DNA of 64,000 nucleotides, taken from an uncultured Pelagibacteraceae bacterium (GTDB taxonomy: Bacteria > Pseudomonadota > Alphaproteobacteria > Pelagibacterales > Pelagibacteraceae). How positions within the stretch are numbered: the stretch's first letter is position 1; every line of letters begins with the position of its first letter. Both the position numbers and the translations under genes were made by a program. Below, piece after piece: positions 59,985 to 64,000 of this stretch. The stretch spans positions 1-64,000 of the forward strand of contig CACLWP010000001.1 of assembly GCA_902610675.1 (NCBI GenBank), read 5' to 3'. Under the pieces are notes generated by a model. The model searched no databases, was not told the DNA's origin, and worked only from the letters and a program-made list of their open reading frames with translations.

Positions 59985-61271
59985 ATGGAAGATTATAAAG
60001 TTAAAGATTTATCCCAAGCAGAATTTGGACGTAAAGAAATTTCAATCGCTGAAAGCGAAATGCCAGGACTTATGGCTTTAAGAGATGAGTATACTGGAAA
60101 ATCTCCTTTAAAGGGTGCAAAAATTATAGGTTGTTTGCATATGACGATACAAACAGCGGTATTAATTGAAACTTTGGTAAATTTAGGTGCAGAGGTAAGA
60201 TGGTCGTCTTGTAATATTTTTTCTACTCAAGACCATGCAGCAGCAGCAATTGCAAAAGCAGGTATTCCTGTTTATGCGTGGAAGGGAGAAACAGAAGAGG
60301 AATATATTTGGTGCATAAAACAAACTATTGAAGGTAAGAAGAGTTGGAAACCTAATATGCTTTTAGATGATGGGGGTGATTTAACAGCAATAATGCACAA
60401 TGAGTATAAAGATTTATTAAAAGAAGTGAAAGGAGTTTCGGAAGAGACAACCACGGGGATAAAGGCTTTAAATAAAATGGAAAAAGAAAATTCTTTATTG
60501 ATTCCTGCAATCAATGTGAATGATTCTGTTACCAAATCAAAATTTGATAACTTATACGGATGTAGAGAAAGCTTAGTTGACGGAATTAGAAGAGCTACTG
60601 ATGTAATGATGTCAGGAAAAATTGCAATTGTCGCTGGTTTTGGTGATGTTGGTAAAGGAAGTGCTGCATCATTAAGGCAAAGTGGGGCCCGTGTATTAGT
60701 CACTGAGGCAGACCCAATATGTGCATTGCAAGCAGCAATGGAAGGTTATGAAGTTGTTTTAATGGATGAAGCGATTAGTAAAGCAGATATTGTTGTAACT
60801 GCAACTGGCAATAAAGATATTGTTACAGCTGATCATATGAGAGATATGAAAGATAGAGCGATTTTATGTAATATTGGACATTTCGATAATGAAATTCAGG
60901 TTGAGGCATTAAAAAATTATAAATGGTCTGAAGTAAAACCCCAAGTTCATGAAATTGAATTACCTAGTAAAAAAAGAATAATTTTATTGGCAGAAGGCAG
61001 ATTGGTAAATTTGGGTTGCGCAACAGGGCACCCTAGTTTTGTAATGAGCGCTTCTTTTACTAATCAAGTTATTGCTCAAATAGAATTGTGGAATAATTAC
61101 AAAAATTATGAGAACAAAGTTTATGTTTTACCTAAGCATTTAGATGAGAAAGTAGCCACCCTTCATCTTAAAAAAGTTGGCGCTAAATTAACTAAACTTT
61201 CAAAAGATCAAGCGGATTATATCAGCGTAGGAGTAGAGGGACCTTACAAGCCTAATGCCTATCGCTACTAA
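59985..61271 (+). CDS. ahcY: S-adenosylhomocysteine hydrolase
   Basis: 428 aa; [20 protein letters not shown]-like motif, [22 protein letters not shown], terminal YKPNAYRY. Confidence 0.98.
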   Translation: MEDYKVKDLSQAEFGRKEISIAESEMPGLMALRDEYTGKSPLKGAKIIGCLHMTIQTAVLIETLVNLGAEVRWSSCNIFSTQDHAAAAIAKAGIPVYAWKGETEEEYIWCIKQTIEGKKSWKPNMLLDDGGDLTAIMHNEYKDLLKEVKGVSEETTTGIKALNKMEKENSLLIPAINVNDSVTKSKFDNLYGCRESLVDGIRRATDVMMSGKIAIVAGFGDVGKGSAASLRQSGARVLVTEADPICALQAAMEGYEVVLMDEAISKADIVVTATGNKDIVTADHMRDMKDRAILCNIGHFDNEIQVEALKNYKWSEVKPQVHEIELPSKKRIILLAEGRLVNLGCATGHPSFVMSASFTNQVIAQIELWNNYKNYENKVYVLPKHLDEKVATLHLKKVGAKLTKLSKDQADYISVGVEGPYKPNAYRY

Positions 61272-61710
61272 AAGTGACTTAATAAATATATCTTCAGAAA
61301 AAAAAACAGAGGAATTAGCTAAGAAAATTTCAAAAAAATTGAAATTAGGACATGTAGTTTATTTTAAAGGTGAGATGGGTGTTGGTAAAACTACTTTTAT
61401 TAGATACATAATTAACAATTTTCAAAAAGAAAATAAAATTCAACTAACTGAAGTCACCAGTCCTACATTCAATTTATTAAATGAGTATAAAATTAAAGAG
61501 ATCAAGATTAATCATTATGACTTATTCAGAATAAAAAGTTTGGATGAAATTCACAATTTAGGATTATTTGACGATATTTCTAATTCTATTACTCTAATTG
61601 AATGGCCACAAAAAGTAAAACCAAAACCAAAAAATTTGATAGAATTAAATTTTAAATATGGAAATGATTACAAAAAACGAATAATTCAAATTAAGGGTTT
61701 AAACTTGTGA
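61255..61710 (+). CDS. tsaE: tRNA threonylcarbamoyladenosine biosynthesis ATPase TsaE
   Basis: 151 aa; [43 protein letters not shown]. Confidence 0.93.
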   Translation: MPIATKSDLINISSEKKTEELAKKISKKLKLGHVVYFKGEMGVGKTTFIRYIINNFQKENKIQLTEVTSPTFNLLNEYKIKEIKINHYDLFRIKSLDEIHNLGLFDDISNSITLIEWPQKVKPKPKNLIELNFKYGNDYKKRIIQIKGLNL

Positions 61711-61720
61711 TTACAGATAG

Positions 61721-62659
61721 ATGCAAAATCTTAAAAAATTAAAAGGAGACGCGTCACATAGGAAGTTTTTTAGAAAAAAATATAACGACGGTAGTTCTAT
61801 TATAATTCTAGCAAAAAGGGACAAATTTAAAAATCTTCTTGTGTACGACGCAATTAGTAAGATTTTAAAGAAAAACAAAATTTTGGCACCAAAATTATAT
61901 CGAGAGAATTATAAAAATAATTATATTGAAGTTGAGGATTTTGGAGATGATACAATCTTTAAAATTTTAAAGAATAGTAAAAATAAAAAAATTTTATATT
62001 TTAAAAAAATAATAAAATTGTTAAATCAAGTACAATTAATAAAAAATAAAAAAATTAAAAATTTTAAGAATAGATATTATCGAATACCTGAATATAAAAA
62101 TGAGATATTAATTCAAGAAGCTAATTTATTTTGTGAGTGGTATGTCAAAAAAAATTTGTCAAAAAATAAAAGACAAATTTTCAATAAAGAATTTGAAAAA
62201 ATAAACAAAACCCTAGCATCATGCCTTAAAATGAAAAATGATATATTTGTCCATAGAGACTTTCATGTTTCAAATTTAATGCTTGTTGATAACAGAATAG
62301 GTGTAATCGACAGTCAAGACGCTTTAATCGGGAATAAAGCTTATGATCTAGCATCATTAGTGGATGATGTAAGATTAAAAACTTCGAATATTTTTAAGAA
62401 AAAGATTTTTAATTTATATATAAATAGTCAAAAAAAATCTGATAAGAAAAACATTAAAAATGATTTTGAAATTTTGTCTATTTTAAGAAATCTTAAAATA
62501 ATCGGGATATTTACACGCCTAGCAATCCGAGATAAAAAAAAGGATTATTTAAAATTAATACCGTACGCATGGGATCTGATTTTCTTAAGAATTAACCAAA
62601 ATGAAATTTTCTCAGATTTAAAAAAATTATTAAAAGATAATTTCAAAAAAAATTTATGA
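61721..62659 (+). CDS. Phosphotransferase, probable N-acetylmuramate/N-acetylglucosamine kinase (AmgK-like)
   Basis: 312 aa; APH fold FVHRDFHVSNLMLVDNRIGVIDSQDALIGNKAYDLASLVDD; context tsaE and murU-like gene. Confidence 0.82.
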   Translation: MQNLKKLKGDASHRKFFRKKYNDGSSIIILAKRDKFKNLLVYDAISKILKKNKILAPKLYRENYKNNYIEVEDFGDDTIFKILKNSKNKKILYFKKIIKLLNQVQLIKNKKIKNFKNRYYRIPEYKNEILIQEANLFCEWYVKKNLSKNKRQIFNKEFEKINKTLASCLKMKNDIFVHRDFHVSNLMLVDNRIGVIDSQDALIGNKAYDLASLVDDVRLKTSNIFKKKIFNLYINSQKKSDKKNIKNDFEILSILRNLKIIGIFTRLAIRDKKKDYLKLIPYAWDLIFLRINQNEIFSDLKKLLKDNFKKNL

Positions 62660-63345
62660 AAATTAATACTGCTTTAATTCTCTGCGCGGGATTTGGTAAA
62701 AGATTAAATCCTTTAACCCTTAAAAAACCAAAGCCTTTACTTCAAATAAAAAATCAAACAATTTTAGAAGATTGTATAGACACAATCATTGAATTAAGAG
62801 TTGAAAATATTTTTTTAAACACTTTTTATTTAAGCAAACAAATTACTGACTTTTTTAAAGATAAAAATTTTCCAGTAAAAATAAATATTATAGAGGATGG
62901 TAAAGATATTCTAGATACTGGTGGAGGAGTTTTAAATATGATAAGTCATTCAGATAGCAAAGATTTTTTTGTTTTTAACCCTGACACTATTTGGAATAAA
63001 AATTATGTAGGTGAAATTAATGATATGCAAAAATATTATTTTCAAAATAATTTAAATAATATTCTCTTACTAGTTAATAAAGAATTAAGCTTTGATAATG
63101 ATCTAAAGGGCGACTTCGATTTAGAAGATAATATAATCAAAAAAAATTTTAAAAAAAATTTTATATATACTGGTTGTCAGATTCTGAATAAAAACTTGTT
63201 CAACGAATATGAAGTAGAAAATTTCTCTATCACTAAAATTTGGAATAAATTATTAATGAAAAAACAATTAAATGGATTTGAGAGCAATAATAAATTTTAT
63301 CACTTAACGAACTTAGAAATTTTTAAAAAACTAAAAGATTCTTAG
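62656..63345 (+). CDS. Sugar-phosphate nucleotidyltransferase (MurU-like)
   Basis: 229 aa; ALILCAGFGKRLNPLTLKKPKPLLQIKNQTILE, FVFNPDTIW. Confidence 0.83.
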   Translation: MKINTALILCAGFGKRLNPLTLKKPKPLLQIKNQTILEDCIDTIIELRVENIFLNTFYLSKQITDFFKDKNFPVKINIIEDGKDILDTGGGVLNMISHSDSKDFFVFNPDTIWNKNYVGEINDMQKYYFQNNLNNILLLVNKELSFDNDLKGDFDLEDNIIKKNFKKNFIYTGCQILNKNLFNEYEVENFSITKIWNKLLMKKQLNGFESNNKFYHLTNLEIFKKLKDS

Positions 63346-64000
63346 ATCTCTCTTCGTCTAGATATTTACATTCATTTATTCTCAAATTTTCACCAAATTT
63401 GATCATTAATGGATTTCCTGTTGGAATTTCTAAATTTGTAATTTGGCTATTATCTAAATTAAATAGATATTTACACAAAGCTCTAATAGAGTTTCCGTGG
63501 GCCGTAATTAATATATTTTTGTCCGTTAGTTTAGGTTGTATTTCTTTTTTAAAATATTCCAAAACTCTATTGTATGTATCTTTTAAGGACTCCGTGTCAG
63601 GGATTAACTCTTTGGGTATTTTTTCGTATGTTTTAATATTTAATGGATGATATGAACTATCTCTATTAAGTTTTTCAGGTTTGATATCCCAAGACCTTCG
63701 AAACTCGAAAACTTTATCTTCACCAATTTTTTTTGCAGTTTCAATCTTATTCAAACCTGTAAGCTCACCATAGTGTCTTTCGTTTAGTTGCCACGCTCTT
63801 ATATAATCTTTTTTTGATCCTAATATTTTTTGTATTATCTCAAGAGTATTGTTTGCCCTTAACTGAAATGAGGAATAGTAAAAATCTATATTTATATTTT
63901 GATTTTTGATAAGTAGACCAGCATTTTCAGCTTCTATTTTACCTTGATTTGCTAGATCAACATCAACCCAACCAGTAAATCTTTTTTCAAGATTCCAAGT
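63323..64000 (-). CDS. gpmA: 2,3-bisphosphoglycerate-dependent phosphoglycerate mutase, N-terminus truncated by the window edge
   Basis: Frame stays open past the listed ORF start to the window end (TWNLEKRFTGWVDVDLANQGKIEAE...YYSSFQLRANNTLEIIQ...WQLNERHYGELTGLNKIETA...LITAHGNSIRAL). Confidence 0.95.
   Translation of the reverse strand, partial: TWNLEKRFTGWVDVDLANQGKIEAENAGLLIKNQNINIDFYYSSFQLRANNTLEIIQKILGSKKDYIRAWQLNERHYGELTGLNKIETAKKIGEDKVFEFRRSWDIKPEKLNRDSSYHPLNIKTYEKIPKELIPDTESLKDTYNRVLEYFKKEIQPKLTDKNILITAHGNSIRALCKYLFNLDNSQITNLEIPTGNPLMIKFGENLRINECKYLDEERSKNLLVF

Noticed and set aside
60272-60703. 143 aa minus-strand ORF inside ahcY
   Set aside because: Antisense shadow of a highly conserved enzyme.
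63399-63650. 83 aa plus-strand ORF within gpmA
   Set aside because: gpmA on the minus strand is clearly coding here, with RHYGELTGLNK and ITAHGNSIRAL in frame.

Overview
The window is a single, gene-dense, very AT-rich segment with the gene content and order of a streamlined SAR11-type (Pelagibacterales) alphaproteobacterial chromosome. This assignment is inferred from gene content; no search was run. There are 56 supportable CDS and no rRNA, tRNA, mobile element or CRISPR array that I can see. From 21 to 31044 every gene runs on the + strand: trmD-rplS, leuCDB, a DMSP demethylation cluster (dmdC-dmdB-alpha/beta hydrolase-dmdA), asd, a TCA block (sdhCDAB-mmsA-mdh-sucCD-sucAB-lpd), priA and atpHAGDC. 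A mostly reverse-strand block follows: rppH, ctpA, rsfS, nadD, proAB, obgE, rpmA, rplU, gloB, metW, metX. The rest holds hisC-tyrA, an NlpC/P60 protein, an AmpG-like MFS protein, trkH, class I lysS, pyrD, rpmB, a queuosine-precursor transporter, a polyamine operon with a deoxyhypusine-synthase-like gene, regA, bioY, polA, chvI/chvG-like genes, ahcY, tsaE-amgK-murU-like genes and a truncated gpmA. The strongest non-coding signal is a SAM-II riboswitch upstream of metX. Main points for follow-up: the uncharacterised hydrolase inside the dmd cluster; an alternative A/U hairpin overlapping the 3' part of the SAM-II element; a perfect 8-bp inverted repeat containing the abutting stop codons of two convergent genes; a DHS-like gene in a polyamine operon; Lys/Glu-rich tails on L19 and L21; and a 13-A tract at the start of leuB. 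I found no clearly unprecedented multi-gene system.
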